DNA of 64,000 nt, taken from the NCBI RefSeq assembly GCF_033568475.1, contig NC_133121.1:136308375-136372374 (forward strand). The letters run 5' to 3'. Made by a program: the position numbers and the translations under genes. This DNA is from Henckelia pumila. Taxonomy: Eukaryota > Streptophyta > Magnoliopsida > Lamiales > Gesneriaceae. This document shows positions 23,405-35,260 of the stretch, piece after piece (within the stretch, counting starts at the first letter, position 1; each line of letters opens with the position of its first letter). Under the pieces are notes generated by a model. That model was given only the letters and a program-made list of their open reading frames with translations. It did not search any database and had not been told where the DNA came from.

Positions 23405-23790
23405 TCCGAGAAGCCCGGAAATTTATCGGCCAATTTCTTGATTTTAACAGGGGGTTTACTTGGAATGGTGAGTTTAAGACTCAAAAATCAAAGCTTTTTC
23501 TCCAATCTCGACGCTGAATCTACTGAACAAAGCGTGACAAAGAAAGAATTTTTACATGGCTCAAATCTTGAAAATGCAGCAGCACTGGCAAACCACATTG
23601 TAGCCAAGTATGCACACTGCAAATGGGAATCCGCAGATCAAAGTCAAACTGCAGTGAATCAAAGTCTCAGTTTGAGCTGGAAAAGAGGCGACAAAAGATG
23701 AAGTGCGGGAGAAGGGAAGGGGAAGAGCCCCTGACTGAAGTAACTCACTCAACCACTGCCAGGGTGTGATTTGCAATTAATAATCTGTAG
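23405..23790 (-). promoter_or_regulatory. 5' UTR and proximal promoter of the LRR pseudokinase gene
   Basis: This lies directly upstream of the ATG exon on its strand. It is moderately GC-rich compared with DNA beyond 23800, which suits a transcribed leader. No clear TATA box was found. Open frames at 23438-23701 (plus) and 23561-23776 (minus) look like chance. Confidence 0.4.
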
Positions 23791-24548
23791 ATTCCTTTGT
23801 ACCTAAAAAAACGTCTCTTTTTTTTTTTTTTTACATATTTATGTACGATAAATCAAGTTTCTGGAATAAATACATACAATGCTACAAGTTGAAGAAAATT
23901 AATGTTGTAATTGGATTTTAGCACACATATATAATTGATATTTTGGATCATACATATATTCTTTAACTTTTGTATTAAAAATTACAAATATTGTGTTTTA
24001 GAAAAGCCTAGAAAAAACGTGGTTAGGTAGATATTTTTTGAAACGTACGTTTATTGAAAATTGATCTTTGGTTTATTTTACAAATATATGGTATAACAAT
24101 AAAGTATGAAGAATGAAGTAAAGTTTAAATTTTAAAAATCACATATCAGGAATTTAAAATCTAATCTTTTTAAAATATCACTTTTTAGGAAACATGCATT
24201 TTTAATGGGGGGGAAATCTAATATTTGAACCTGTTTTCTAAAAAAATATAACACAACACATGTTTTTTTTATTCTAGAACCTCTACTTTCGTAGTTTCGT
24301 TATGTTTTAAATTTATGAAGAATATTTGTATATCATATTCAAACATTAAATAATTATATCAACTTTGATTAAATAAAATACCTTAATTTAAAGAGGTCAA
24401 CTTAGCAAATTACTCATTTAAAAAAAAATCGATATTATGATAGAGAATTAAGATTTAAGACAACATGCTGCAGAATGCCGCCTCGAACTCCTCCATTGCC
24501 TAATGTTGCTGGATATTTGAGCTGCGGCCATTTTTGGGACCATCATAT

Positions 24549-24673
24549 TACATATATAGCCTCAAAAACACAAAGGAGTAAATGGGAGACTTGAACATAT
24601 ATATAATATAATGATATATTACATATATAGCCTCAAAAACACAAAGTAGTAAATTGAAGACTTGAACATAATC
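24549..24673. repeat. Tandem duplication of about 70 bp
   Basis: Two copies of a unit containing TTACATATATAGCCTCAAAA, then ACACAAA, then AGTAAAT and AGACTTGAACATA, start near 24549 and 24619. They differ by only a few bases. They look like a simple tandem duplication; function unknown. Confidence 0.75.
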
Positions 24674-25149
24674 TAAATTTAACTTTAAAAGCACTTGGTT
24701 TTATTAGAATGCAAAATACTATATTCTTTTAATTCCACGGGATTCGATCTATCGGATACAAATATATCATGAGTTAATTTTGCGAGACCGAAAACCTTGT
24801 CTCTTGATAACCTTGTCTTGATCTTGGAATCCCCGATGTTGTTCGGATCATACAAATGATATGTCGATGCAAGCATTGGCCAAGTGCGATAAAAATAATT
24901 TAACTATATTGATTCGTTGTACATTTTTCCTTTGACCAAAACTTTCAAGGAAAAAAAAATATATAGTACATCACTTTTTTGTTCATGCATGGTCACCATA
25001 TTTATAGAGTATTTTATAAACAGTATTATCTTAAAGAATTAGCGCTATGGCCAACTTATAATAAACTAACAAAAAATCAATTATTCCATTCCATGGGTTA
25101 TAATCATTAATCAACCACCAGCGTATATATGGTCACACACACACACATA

Positions 25150-25165
25150 TGTATGCAGGTGAATG

Positions 25166-25221
<56 letters not shown>

Positions 25222-25279
25222 GCAGGTGAATGGTTATTATATATAATAATGAAATAATAATAACCATTCACCTGCATGT
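25150..25279. repeat. (ATT)n microsatellite bounded by a repeated GCAGGTGAATGGTTATTA motif
   Basis: GCAGGTGAATGGTTATTA occurs at about 25157, an uninterrupted ATT run follows to about 25220, then the same motif appears again. A reverse-complement copy (TAATAACCATTCACCTGC) ends near 25275. The last two copies could form a perfect stem of about 18 bp around a short AT loop. Confidence 0.75.
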
Positions 25280-25586
25280 TGTATATATACTTAATTTGTA
25301 GACAATTATTTGTATATGTATAAAAATGGAATTCATAGGTATCATGCCTGTTCATGGGTGTATGCATGGACCACCTAGCTGCAAGCATATATATTTATTG
25401 CCTTTCTTTTTGAGCAAAAATTAAGTTGGAGTATTTATTTCTATATTAAAACCCATTAATATTACAGAAGGTTGAACATGGGTTGCATTCATTAATTTGC
25501 TGTGAAAGAGGTGGCAAAGATGGTTGCCATCAATTCTTTTATTTGGTTTTCCCATTATATATAGCATGTAAAAATTTAAATAAATT

Positions 25587-25901
25587 AAGGGAAAACTGCA
25601 ATTTTGGTTTTGTATGTTTATCATTTTGAGATTTCGGTCCTCTATGTTTTTATATTTTGATTTTAATCCTTCATGTTTCGATTTTTTGCAATTTTAGTCA
25701 TTTTTCTTCGAAAATGCTTACGTGATAATATAGACGTCAGCTCCACATCAGCACTATAATGATACTACATCAGCGCCACTAAGAAAAAAGACTAAAATTT
25801 CCAAAAAAATATAGATGACGGACTAAAATTAAAACATGAAAAAATAGAGGATCAAAATCGCAAAGCGACAAACCTAAATGACCAAAAAATCAATTTTTCC
25901 A
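25587..25901. mobile_element. Long-inverted-repeat MITE (AAGGGAAAA...TTTTTCC family), copy 1
   Basis: The two halves read as inverted versions of each other: GCAATTTTGGTTTTGTATG on the left, and on the right the complement of similar text ending ACCAAAAAATCAATTTTTCC. The centre carries GACGTCAGCTCCACATCAGC. Two other copies lie at 30209-30508 and 51115-51430. No coding capacity. Confidence 0.7.
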
Positions 25902-26322
25902 TAAATTAATGAAAATATGACTATTCGTCAATTGAGGATGCAAACTTCACATTCATGCATTTATTTACGCTTATTCATTTTCGATAAAAACAATCAAATA
26001 GTTATAAAAATGTATTATTAAGTTTTTTTTATGAAATATCAATTTTAAACTAAAAGCGCACTAAAATAAATAATTTTCCCTCCGAAATCAAGTAATTCAA
26101 TTCAACTGAAATAAATCTCAAGAGAATTTAAAATAAATACTTTCACAATTATATTTTGGGGATAATTTAAAAATTGGGTCAATCATTATCATTATATTCA
26201 AAGTGTGCAAGTAGGGTTTCATTTTAAATGCTAACCAATAAAGTTTTTGAAAGAATCATGATTCATCAGCCATCCCCATTCATTCCACTGCGCGATCACA
26301 TGTCATTTGCATATACATATGT

Positions 26323-26371
<49 letters not shown>

Positions 26372-26382
26372 GAGAGATGATT

Positions 26383-26553
26383 GAGTAACACTCCTGTGAA
26401 ACAGTCTCATTTGTGAGACGGATCAACCTATCCATATTTATAATAATAAATAATACTTTTGAAATAAAATGTAATACTTTTTAATGGATAACCCATATAA
26501 AAGATCCGTCACACGAATACGATCCGTGCAACGGTTGCATACAAGTGTTTGCC
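26383..26553. mobile_element. MITE, GAGACGGTCTC family, copy near 26.4 kb
   Basis: It begins GAGTAACACTCCTGTGAAAC with GTGAGACGGATCAACC just inside, and ends with an imperfect inverted copy. The interior matches the element at 15052-15221 over most of its length. It sits beside a (TA)n run, a common landing site for small elements. Confidence 0.65.
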
Positions 26554-29081
26554 GAGATGATTATTAATACATATTGTACATTCCTTTTTTAAATTATTAA
26601 TACCTTTACTTCCATATATAAACCTATTATAATAACATTGAGGTATTGACGATATAGGCAAGTGTGTGTTACGTTTTCACACAGATTTGAAAATGTCTGA
26701 GAATGTAAATTTTATAAATCAATTTACTCATATTTGATGAAAATTTTAATAGAATAAAATAATTGTACAAGTAGTTAAATATATTGGTTTAATAAAAAAG
26801 AATATGAGATATAACATTAAACATGAAAATTAGACTATATATTTGAGACGAATGAAAAAATGTAGTCTAAATGAGTGAAACATAAAAAATATATATTTAT
26901 ACGAAAATATTATATATTTACGTATATATAAATATAATAAGAAAGTATATATCTCGGGCAGTTCGAGCTATACGTACAAAAGGCGATGTTGTTTGCCATT
27001 TGGTTCTGAAAATTTGGGGTTAAAAAAGATGAAAATTCGAATGATAAGTCTCCTACCACTTGACATTTTGCAGAAAAAAGTCATTCATATATAGAAGATA
27101 AAAGGTTATGGGTGGCAATGCTAGTTTTGTGTATATATATATGTAAAATATTAATTAAACCAAAGTCCGTTTCAATTATTTAAATTTCTTTTTCGATATA
27201 TGATCTACGATCCGATTTCTATAGCATTTTATTGTTGTTTTCTTAGAGATACTTTTGTAGTTTTGTTAACTAAATTTTGTACAATATAATGTGTAAATTT
27301 TTCGAAGAAACTAAATAGAGATAAAATAGATTTTTTTTAAAAAAAAACGGACGAATTATATATTCGGGACAGATGACGTGATATTTATGCAAGGCTGAAA
27401 TATAGATGCATACAAACGTATATATGATATGATATTATATATGTGTGTGTGATAAAAGCTGTGTGCACAAATTTGACATCTTGTGACCTACCGCACATTT
27501 CGCCCTCGTGACAATTCATGCAAATCATTGTTCATTATTATTGTTATTCTCGATTGCTGGCATTTGTAAGGTCTTTATTTAATATCTCTATATAGTTTTA
27601 TTATATGAAACCGTGATCTAATTAAGTTACGTAACATTTTAAAATAAAAACTACATGCATGAGTATTGATTGACTTTTTCAGAAATTCGTGGTTTCTTAA
27701 TTATAATTCTTTTAAGATACAACGGAATTCGATTGGCTTTCTCAAACATATGCGTGGATATATGTGAAACACAAATCCGTGATATGTATTTTAATTGTCA
27801 ATCTAATGGTTCAATGATTTTCCACATCACATCTCTAACATTAATTATACTTATGTGTTAAAATATAGATCATTAGATCTATGATTTAAACAATACCTAA
27901 AAGTAAGATCTCATTATATCTATGATTTGGAACAATACCTAAAAATAAGATTTTAGGATAGCATATAGTTAATGTGTGCTTCTATTTAATGTATGGTCAA
28001 ATTCGTGACGTCGATTCGAGCCCATAAATTCAAAATTAAACAGCAAATTTATATAGCAAGTAAAAAAAAAAAGGAATAAAATGCAAAGTGTATAATTATG
28101 ATGGCAGCAGAGACCACGCTACTAAAGAAGAAAACCGGTCCCAGAATCATGAGTTGGGTAAATTTTTGATTTGTCAGCTGTCGAAGAAAAAAGTAGAATT
28201 AATTTATCGACATTTTGTCACAATCTTCTTGTCTTCAATTATCTTATGTTCGAATAATCTGAGAGATATATATATTCAAAAACTCTATATATATAAACAT
28301 AACAATAATTAAGTTACAATGATTGAGTCGATTTGGGGAAGAAGAAAAGGGACACAAGTACACAAAAACGTCCTACCAAATTAATGCCACGTACCCATGG
28401 TTGGTTAGCCCATGTTTAATTTTGCATAATTGGCTATGGCTTACATGAGATCTAACCAATTTTTCTAGGTACGACAATGAGATATAGGTTAGGTACGACC
28501 CGAGATTTTTCGGTGTAGTACTCTAGTAGATTAATCATTTATGCAATATTACTATTTTCGTCTCAATTACACAAGTTTTTTTTATTTATCTATTCTCAAA
28601 TACATACTTTCTTATTCTAAGTATTTCAGTAGAACACAAAAAAACTTCAAAATATGCAAATATTTTTTTGAATGAATTAAATAGAAAAAAAATAACAAAG
28701 TATAAGAAAATTTGTTTTTCTAATGAATTTTTTAATATATATATATATATATTGCCCAACCAATGCTGTCCAACTCGTTCTCGACAACTAAAATTCGGTA
28801 CCGTGTTTTAATGATATAAAAAATTTAAAAAAAACAACTAAAACTTATCAAAAACGAGGTGGGTATGAATGGTTGGACAACTGAAAATTAATATATATAT
28901 ATATATATATATATGACAAAACAAATCAACTTAAATATTTGGGAATGATGGGAGTCCGAGTAACAAAACTAACGACGTGGGAGTAAATCTGATAATTAGA
29001 CATTTATGCGAAGATTTGCCCTTTTAATTGATAACAAAACTGTTTGACGGTTTCAAGGATAATTTTTTTGAAACATATTTC

Positions 29082-29196
29082 TTATATGAGTATTTATTAA
29101 AAAATATTATGTTTTATTTCAAAAGTATTACTTATTATTATAAATATAGATAGAATTGACCCGTCTCACAATGATCTCACAAAAATGTTACTCTTG
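29082..29196. mobile_element. MITE, GAGACGGTCTC family, reversed partial copy
   Basis: It contains ACCCGTCTCACAATGATC near its right end and the shared TTATTATTATAAATATAGAT interior, in the opposite orientation to the copy at 26383-26553. The left end is worn. Confidence 0.5.
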
Positions 29197-29362
29197 ATTG
29201 ATTTACTCGTAATAAGCAGCGGCCTGTGTTTGAATTATTAGAGTAAAATATTGAGTTCAGCCATGCGAATTCGTAATTAAGAATAATATAATATAATATA
29301 GTATAATATAAGCCTGGATCTGTGGCAATAATTAAATTGGAATTAAACAGAATAGGAAATGC

Positions 29363-29402
29363 AGCACTCAGCACTCAGCACTCAGCACTCAGCACTCAGC
29401 AG
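29363..29402. repeat. Heptanucleotide tandem repeat (GCACTCA)n
   Basis: About five and a half perfect copies of GCACTCA in a row. It is in spacer DNA and far from any gene I can identify. Confidence 0.9.
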
Positions 29403-29452
29403 AATCTTTTCAAGGCCCCATTGTCGGATCTCTACTAATTCAACATTTTCCC

Positions 29453-29867
29453 TTACGCAGTGTTTGGTTCAATTAATAGAATTATTGAATGATTATTAAA
29501 TGAATGATAAAAGAAATGATAAATAAAGATTGATAATTTGTGTTAAAAATAGTATTGTGTTTGGTTTGATTTTTAGGAATAAGATTAAATAATGGTTTAA
29601 AATTTTTTTGCCAAAAATACCATTTATATTTTATTAGATGGGTGAATTTTAGATTGGATGAAAAGGATAATTATGAAATTTATGAGTAAGATAAAAACAA
29701 GGATAAATAATACTAGGGTGAGAGGAGGGTTTAGTTAACCTACTATAAAACAACTTTATCCTTTCTAGGTTAGATTAGCTTGTTTTAATAAAAATCCTAC
29801 CAAACAATGGATTAAATAAAAAATTACACACAAACCTACCTAATCCTTTGTACCAAACACTACGTAA
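29453..29867. mobile_element. MITE with GTGTTTGG terminal inverted repeats (Harbinger-like?), copy 1
   Basis: The left end TTACGCAGTGTTTGGT and the right end ACCAAACACTACGTAA are inverted repeats over 16 bp with one mismatch. The 415-bp interior is AT-rich with no coding frame. The ends resemble plant PIF/Harbinger or Tourist-type MITEs, but I could not confirm a 3-bp target duplication. Two shorter elements with similar ends occur at 50572-50687 and 51439-51558. Confidence 0.6.
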
Positions 29868-30208
29868 TATTCTAATTAATCCCCATCTGGAGCACACCAA
29901 TACCTAACTCAAAATGATTTCTTATATGCATAAAATTCACACATAAAACTTATCGTGTTGTAAAATGACTAAGACACGAAGAATAATTAAAACATAAGAG
30001 TATGTCTTTTTTAAACCATCTCACATTTCTTTAACCGGATCAATTCTGAAAAAAATTACAATAAAAAATATTATTTTTCTCTTGATGACCAAAATATATT
30101 ATCCATTTCCCAAAATTAACATGTGACACCATCTTTTGTGAAAACATAATCACCAATATGTAAATAAATGCATTTGTATGCAATTAATCCATCAAAAAAA
30201 TTATGAAG

Positions 30209-30508
30209 AATTATTTTTTGATCATGTATTTTTGTCTCTTTGCGATTTCAGTCATTTATATTGTCATATTTTTATTTTAATCCCCTATTTTTTTGTGTGA
30301 CAATGTTAATCTTTTTCTAACATGACATTGATATGACATCAATGCAGTGCTGATATAGAGTTGAATTGAAGTGTGTAGTGCATCAAGGAAAAAATGGCTA
30401 AAATTGGTAAAAATCATAACATGTCGAACCAAAACTAAAATTTAAAAACATAAAAAACCAAAATCATAAAGTGACAATCAAATCAAAATTGCAATTTTTC
30501 TATAAAAT
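30209..30508. mobile_element. Long-inverted-repeat MITE, copy 2 (old)
   Basis: It shares TTTGCGATTTCAGTCATTTA, a GACATCAATGCAGTGCTGAT centre and a right half reading AAAGTGACAATCAAATCAAA with the elements at 25587 and 51115. It is clearly more diverged than either. Confidence 0.55.
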
Positions 30509-30905
30509 TATATATATAAGTTTGTCTTAGGTGCTGGATTGGGACATTTGTGGGCCTCCTATTGTTCATTTTCATATATATAACAAATGTATTTTTAACA
30601 GAATAGAAAGGTCCAAAGTCTCCAAATGCATGCATAGATGGGTTGAACTAACCCTACTAAAACAATCATTCTCATATTTTGGTATTATTTGTGATTTTGA
30701 TGTGTTCTAAGTTGGGAGCAAGATTTTCTCTTTATTTTTTCCCCCTCCAGTTCCAATTCATAAACATGACATATGTTGTCAGACGAGCTTAACATTTATA
30801 TTTCAATGATACTTGCGGGGATTTAATTTCCGGCATATATAATTTTTAGGCCAATTTTTTTATTCAGATTTGATCTGAATTTTTTTTGGTGTGTTGTTCA
30901 ATTGT

Positions 30906-30945
30906 ATTGTATTTTATTTTATTTTATTTTATTTTATTTTATTTG
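30906..30945. repeat. (ATTTT)n microsatellite
   Basis: About seven copies of the pentanucleotide TTTTA/ATTTT in a row, in spacer DNA. Confidence 0.85.
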
Positions 30946-31213
30946 TGTTCATGCGCATTATGACAACAAATAATTAATTCAAACATACCAGTTTCTGCTA
31001 ATTTTCTCTACTTTCTCGACAAAACGTTTACGCGGCCCGACATGATACATGCAATGCAAAGCTGTAAATGAGCTTCAACGTAAGAATCAAAACATCATAT
31101 TTCTAAACCCAAACAAGGCTTTCCATTAATGTGATCCCGACCCAACTATACATTTGGAAAAAAACATATTCGACACAAATCTGCATGCATTTCCACTCCC
31201 AATGTTTGTAAAC

Positions 31214-31712
31214 AGGGGCGGATCTAGAAAATTTATTAAGGTAGGGCAAAAATCTGAAGGAGAACACACATGAGTATATATATAATCATCGATAACAAAA
31301 AATAAAACATAATAAAAAATATAAGTAATATTTTTAATTTGATCAGATCTAACTAATAATGTCTCTTACAACTTGAATTTTTTTAAAGAGAATTAGTACT
31401 AATTATATCCTACATGATACAAAATATAATATTTTCAATATAAGTAATTAGACTATCATTCAAATATTCATCTTATGTTCGATTGATTGATGAAGATTTT
31501 TGTTTCGAATAACAACAAAGATGAATTAAATTAATATGAATTCATGCATCTTCAAACATGGATTATTGGTTAATGATATAGAGTTTTGAACAATATTTTA
31601 ATGTTTTATTAATAATAATTTATGTGTACCATTTTAAAAAAAACTAAGGGTATGTTCACAAAAAAATTTAAGGGAGGGCAACTGCCCCCCTTGCCTGTAC
31701 ATGGAGCCGCCC
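31214..31712. mobile_element. Small non-autonomous DNA transposon with a 12-bp target duplication (MULE-like)
   Basis: The 499-bp element begins AGGGGCGGATC and ends GGAGCCGCCC, short inverted GGGCGG/CCGCCC ends, with a second inverted pair (GTAGGGCAA near the left, AGGGAGGGCAACTGCCCCCC near the right). It is flanked on both sides by the identical 12-mer ATGTTTGTAAAC (31202-31213 and 31713-31724). Long duplications of 9-12 bp are typical of Mutator-like elements. No coding capacity. Confidence 0.7.
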
Positions 31713-31724
31713 ATGTTTGTAAAC

Positions 31725-31801
31725 CTAAAACACCAATACACTTATTGTCAAATCGCTTTTCACTTTTGTTGAGGCTCACCCAATTGATTGATTAAGGGGG
31801 C
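31725..31801. other. Short spacer before the nested retrotransposon block
   Basis: Seventy-seven bases of ordinary spacer between the small DNA transposon and the start of the Ty3/gypsy LTR. Nothing recognisable. Confidence 0.5.
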
Positions 31802-33410
31802 TGATACTCCGGGAGGAGATCAGCTCGGATAACGATGACCCTAGCCCCACCTAAGTAACAGGTTAGCTCGAGAAGTCGGCATAACTCCCTTGCTATTAAT
31901 CTTAGGTCGGCTAGGTGGGAGGTTGGCTAAGTAACAGGTTAGTACGAAAGGTCGGCAAAGCTCTCTTGCCACCGACTCAAGCTTGGTAACAGGTTACTCG
32001 GGAGGTCGGCATAGCTCCCTCGCTACCAATACCAGCTCAACAAAATGTTAGCTCGGCAGGTCGGCTCAACGACCTCGACAAGTTAGCTAAGATGTTAGGA
32101 TCAGCTGTTCATTCTCCGAGCTCTTCAAAGATTTGACCTTTCTTATTTAGGGAGATTCTGGCGAGATCGCAGTCAGGATTCACCGGATCGCAATCTCGAT
32201 AGATATCTTGGGTTCTATTTATGGAAGGGCGATGCCAAATCTGGAGGCCTTGTAGTGACCCGTATCCATAATTACTGATTAATGAGTAATTAATCATGTG
32301 ATCATGTTTAGATTTAGTAAAACATGATTAAGGGGTTTCCAAAAGGATCTAAGAAGTCTAAAAATAGATCCAGAACACTCGAAAATGGTGGGTATGGTTC
32401 GGGAGGTTCGGACGCTCCGAACTTGAGTTCGGAGGACCCGAACGTGATCGGAGCCCAGGATCGGAGGCCCGAGGAGTTTGAACAATCCGAAGACCGATCG
32501 TACTGCCCGAACAGTAGCCAGCCAGCTGTCCTGAGATATTTCGTCATTGGTAACATCACTGATGTGACTTCGGAGGGTCCGATGTCAGGATCGGACGCTC
32601 CGATCGTGTTCGGAGGCTCCGAATAGAGTTCGAACGGCCCGAACTTTGCCTATAAATAGAAGGTGTGAGAGTTCATTTCCTCGCACCTCTCTCCTCTTTT
32701 CTCTCTCTCGATTTCTAGGCCTTCTAACTCAGATCCAGGCGCTCTCTTAGCACGGTACTGTATATTCATGGCGCCCTAAGTAGACTGTTTTAACCAGTAT
32801 TTTTAAGTCATTTGCTTGCTGCATATTAGTCTATATATCATTGGTTTCGTATTGAGCGTTGTCGCTCACGCCCTATGTTGGTTTTTCTTTTTGGATTCCT
32901 TGTGGCGGGGCAGGTTTGAGGCTATACGGTCCAGGTGACTCGCAGCAGGGTTGAGGTTGTTACCTGTTGCAGCAATGTTTTAGTGGTAGGTTTTGTTACC
33001 CTAAGAATTTTGATTTGGTTGTATAAGAGTATTTATACACTATCTTTGTCGTCGATTGTATTATGCCGGTAAGATTTGTTGTATTTATCTATCTGCTTTT
33101 ACGCTTCAGTTATTAATCATTGCATGAGCTATTATAACTCTGATTAGATAGTGGATCCGAGTTGGGTCGCTACAGGTCTCTACTATAAATACCAAGTTTG
33201 GTTTCATTGTTTGGGATTGTAATTTTACTCGAGTGCACACACACTACTCACTATATTTCGATATCCTAGCATCTGACTGGAGCTTCGTAGGTGATACGTC
33301 GGAACACCTTCCGGACCCTCTTAACACTTTTGTTTTTGGTTGCAGGCTTCATTAGGTTGGATTCAGCTTCCTTAGCTCGGCAAAGTAGATCACTTCATTG
33401 AGCATTATCA
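31802..33410 (+). repeat. 5' LTR of the decayed gypsy element, split by a solo LTR
   Basis: It starts TGATA and ends TATCA, with the primer-site region immediately after. Without the inserted solo LTR and its target duplication it is about 680 bp. Its first 250 bp carry three to four loose repeats of the type AACAGGTTAGCTCG, then GTCGGCATAGCTCCC and TTGCTA. A CTATAAATACC box near 33183 could be its promoter. Confidence 0.75.
32251..33174 (+). mobile_element. Solo LTR (924 bp) nested in the gypsy LTR
   Basis: It begins TGTAGTGACCC and ends GGGTCGCTACA, inverted over 11 bp with one mismatch, and is flanked by GGCCT on the left and GGTCT on the right (a 5-bp target duplication with one change). 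No internal domain is present, so it is what remains after recombination between two LTRs. It has a TATAAATAGA box near 32651. It also holds three GGA-CGC-TCC type palindromes (32407-32421, 32591-32603, 32609-32623). Confidence 0.78.
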
Positions 33411-33450
33411 ATTGGCGGCGTCGGTGGAAATTGTGAGATAAGATGTTGAT

Positions 33451-33909
33451 ATGGCAGGTCGTCCGCGCAGAAGAGCTAATGTGGCAAATATGACCCTAGA
33501 TCAGCTCACTCAGCTGATCACTCAAATAGTTGAGGCAACCGTTAACCGGAATCAACCACCAACACATGCTTCCCCACTTTCAAAGGGAGGTCAGCCCAAC
33601 CAGATGGATGCTTTGTGGGAAGAACTCCGGAGGTTGGGTCGGCAGGTCAGAGGCCGACCAGGTCCGATGCAAAGGGAGAGCCTTTTCTCTCGGGCCATTT
33701 TAGACGAAGAGCTTCTTGTAAATTTCCGACGTCCTGCAATAGGAGAGTATGATGGAAGCTCGGACCTAGAAGAACAATTGGGAAGGGTTGAAAATGCTGC
33801 CTTACTGCATAGGTACTCGGATGCGATCAAATGCCGGGTTTTCCTTACCACCTTGGTGAGATTGGCACAACAATGGTTCAACCTCCTGCAGGCCGGTGAT
33901 GAAACTTAA
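33451..33909 (+). pseudogene. Gypsy gag, N-terminal part
   Basis: The frame starts MAGRPRRRANV shortly after the primer site and contains the Retrotrans_gag-type segment (FRRPAIGEYDGSSDLEEQL, then AQQWFNLLQAGDE). It breaks off exactly where a 1.1-kb AT-rich insertion begins. Gag normally forms the particle shell of the element. Confidence 0.75.
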
Positions 33910-34998
33910 AATTTGTAATTATTTATATGTTCAAAGTTTTGTTTTAAAATTAAAGTTTCATTAAAATTATAAATTGTAATATTTTAATGTTATGTGTTTA
34001 TATTTAAATATTTTACTAAAAATATTGTATTTTACGGTTTGCGCAGGTTTTTTAAAAATAAAATTACTCAAGCTACAAAGGTCATATTGGAGTGATTTCA
34101 AATCCTGTAGAATCACAAAATAGACACTTGCAACTTTGTAAAAGACAAAAAATTATAAAAACCTAACTAAGATGATCAAAATATTCAAACATCAAAATGG
34201 AGACATATTTAATTTTATTATGACCAGCTTGGAGTAAAAATATCATAAATATTTCACCTTTTATCCAAAGGAGGTGAATCATATGTCCAAACACATCTAC
34301 AAAAATTTCTTACGTGTTTTATGTTAAGTGAAATGTCTGAATCGGTGGTTTAAGACATCAAACATGTCAATTAAATTTGGATCATGATATTGACATTCAA
34401 AAATACAAACAACCACCAACTTTACTATTTTACATTTAATGATTCTTGAACTCTTGCTCTCATTTGACCTATAAATAGAGGTGTTGTATTAGCTTTGAAG
34501 TGTGCAAGAGAGTGTGAAATTTCTCATTTGTAAAATAAATATTGTGTGCTGAGAATAAAAGTTTAGTGTGCATATTTCTCAAGTTCAAGTATGAAATTTA
34601 TTTTATCCTTATTGTTGAGTTTTATGTTGATGGCAAGCTAAACTCATTAATGTCAAAGTAAAAAACTCATTATTGGTCAAGTAAGACTGTTTAATTTTGT
34701 ATATAGATTGTTTAATTTTGTATACTCTTCCTTTTTCTACTTTTATTTTTACTAATTAATATTTATTTGTAGGTATAATTTTGAATGATATATTGTTATC
34801 TATTTACATCAAATACTTGGTACCTTGAAAGCGGTTCTCTTGATTTATTGTTTAATATGATACAATAAATACAACATTATTATATACTATAAATATATAT
34901 GTATCTAATTATAATTAAATTATATATTTTATTTAGACAATAGTGTGGCTCTGCTAGTTGTTTTGAATGAAATATATAGTTTAATTAACTTAATGATT
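33910..34998. mobile_element. Unidentified insertion of about 1.1 kb inside gag, LTR-like
   Basis: Gag coding similarity stops at about 33905 and resumes at about 34999, with AACTT at both junctions (a possible 5-bp duplication). The insert is AT-rich, has no coding frame, and contains CCTATAAATAGAGGTG near 34470 followed by transcript-like text and AATAAA signals. This would fit a solo LTR of another family, but clear TG/CA ends are lacking, so the type is uncertain. Confidence 0.5.
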
Positions 34999-35260
34999 TC
35001 GGTACGACTTTCATTCACCAATTTGCGAGTAGCAAGAAGTACCTTAAGGCCTCCCTCACTTTATTTACCTTGAAACAATATGAGGTGGAACCCTTGAGGG
35101 AGTACATCCAACACTTTAATTTAGCGGCTCTGGAGGTATCTGCTGCGACTGCTTATACTTTGGTGAATCTTTCATCCAAGGTTTAAAGGGAAGTGAGTTT
35201 TTTAAATCCTTGATTAAGAAGCCTCTTGTGACCTTTGACGAGCTTCTTGGCCTGAGAAGT
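34999..35260 (+). pseudogene. Gypsy gag, continuation after the insertion
   Basis: The frame reads DFGTTFIHQFASSKKYLK and LREYIQHFNLAALEV, the part of gag that normally follows LLQAG. It stops in frame near 35186, while a shifted frame carries on with FIQGLKGSEFF and TFDELLGL, so there is a frameshift. No functional product is possible. Confidence 0.72.

Larger units (their letters stand above)
23791..26382. other. AT-rich intergenic DNA with several small repeats
   Basis: No gene is supported. Identified contents are listed separately: a tandem duplication (24549-24673), an ATT microsatellite with flanking repeats (25150-25279), a long-inverted-repeat MITE (25587-25901) and a (TA)n run (about 26337-26368). 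Confidence 0.55.
26554..31213. other. AT-rich intergenic DNA with MITEs and microsatellites
   Basis: No gene is supported. Open frames at 27670-27861, 28088-28312 and 29177-29374 match no family. Two (TA)n runs (about 28737-28752 and 28891-28912) flank a segment with inverted text (CCCAACCAATG against ATGGTTGGACAAC), possibly another MITE. Other elements are listed separately. Confidence 0.5.

Noticed and set aside
29363-29402. Short regular repeat considered as a CRISPR-like array
   Set aside because: Seven-base units without spacers in a plant genome; it is a simple tandem repeat.
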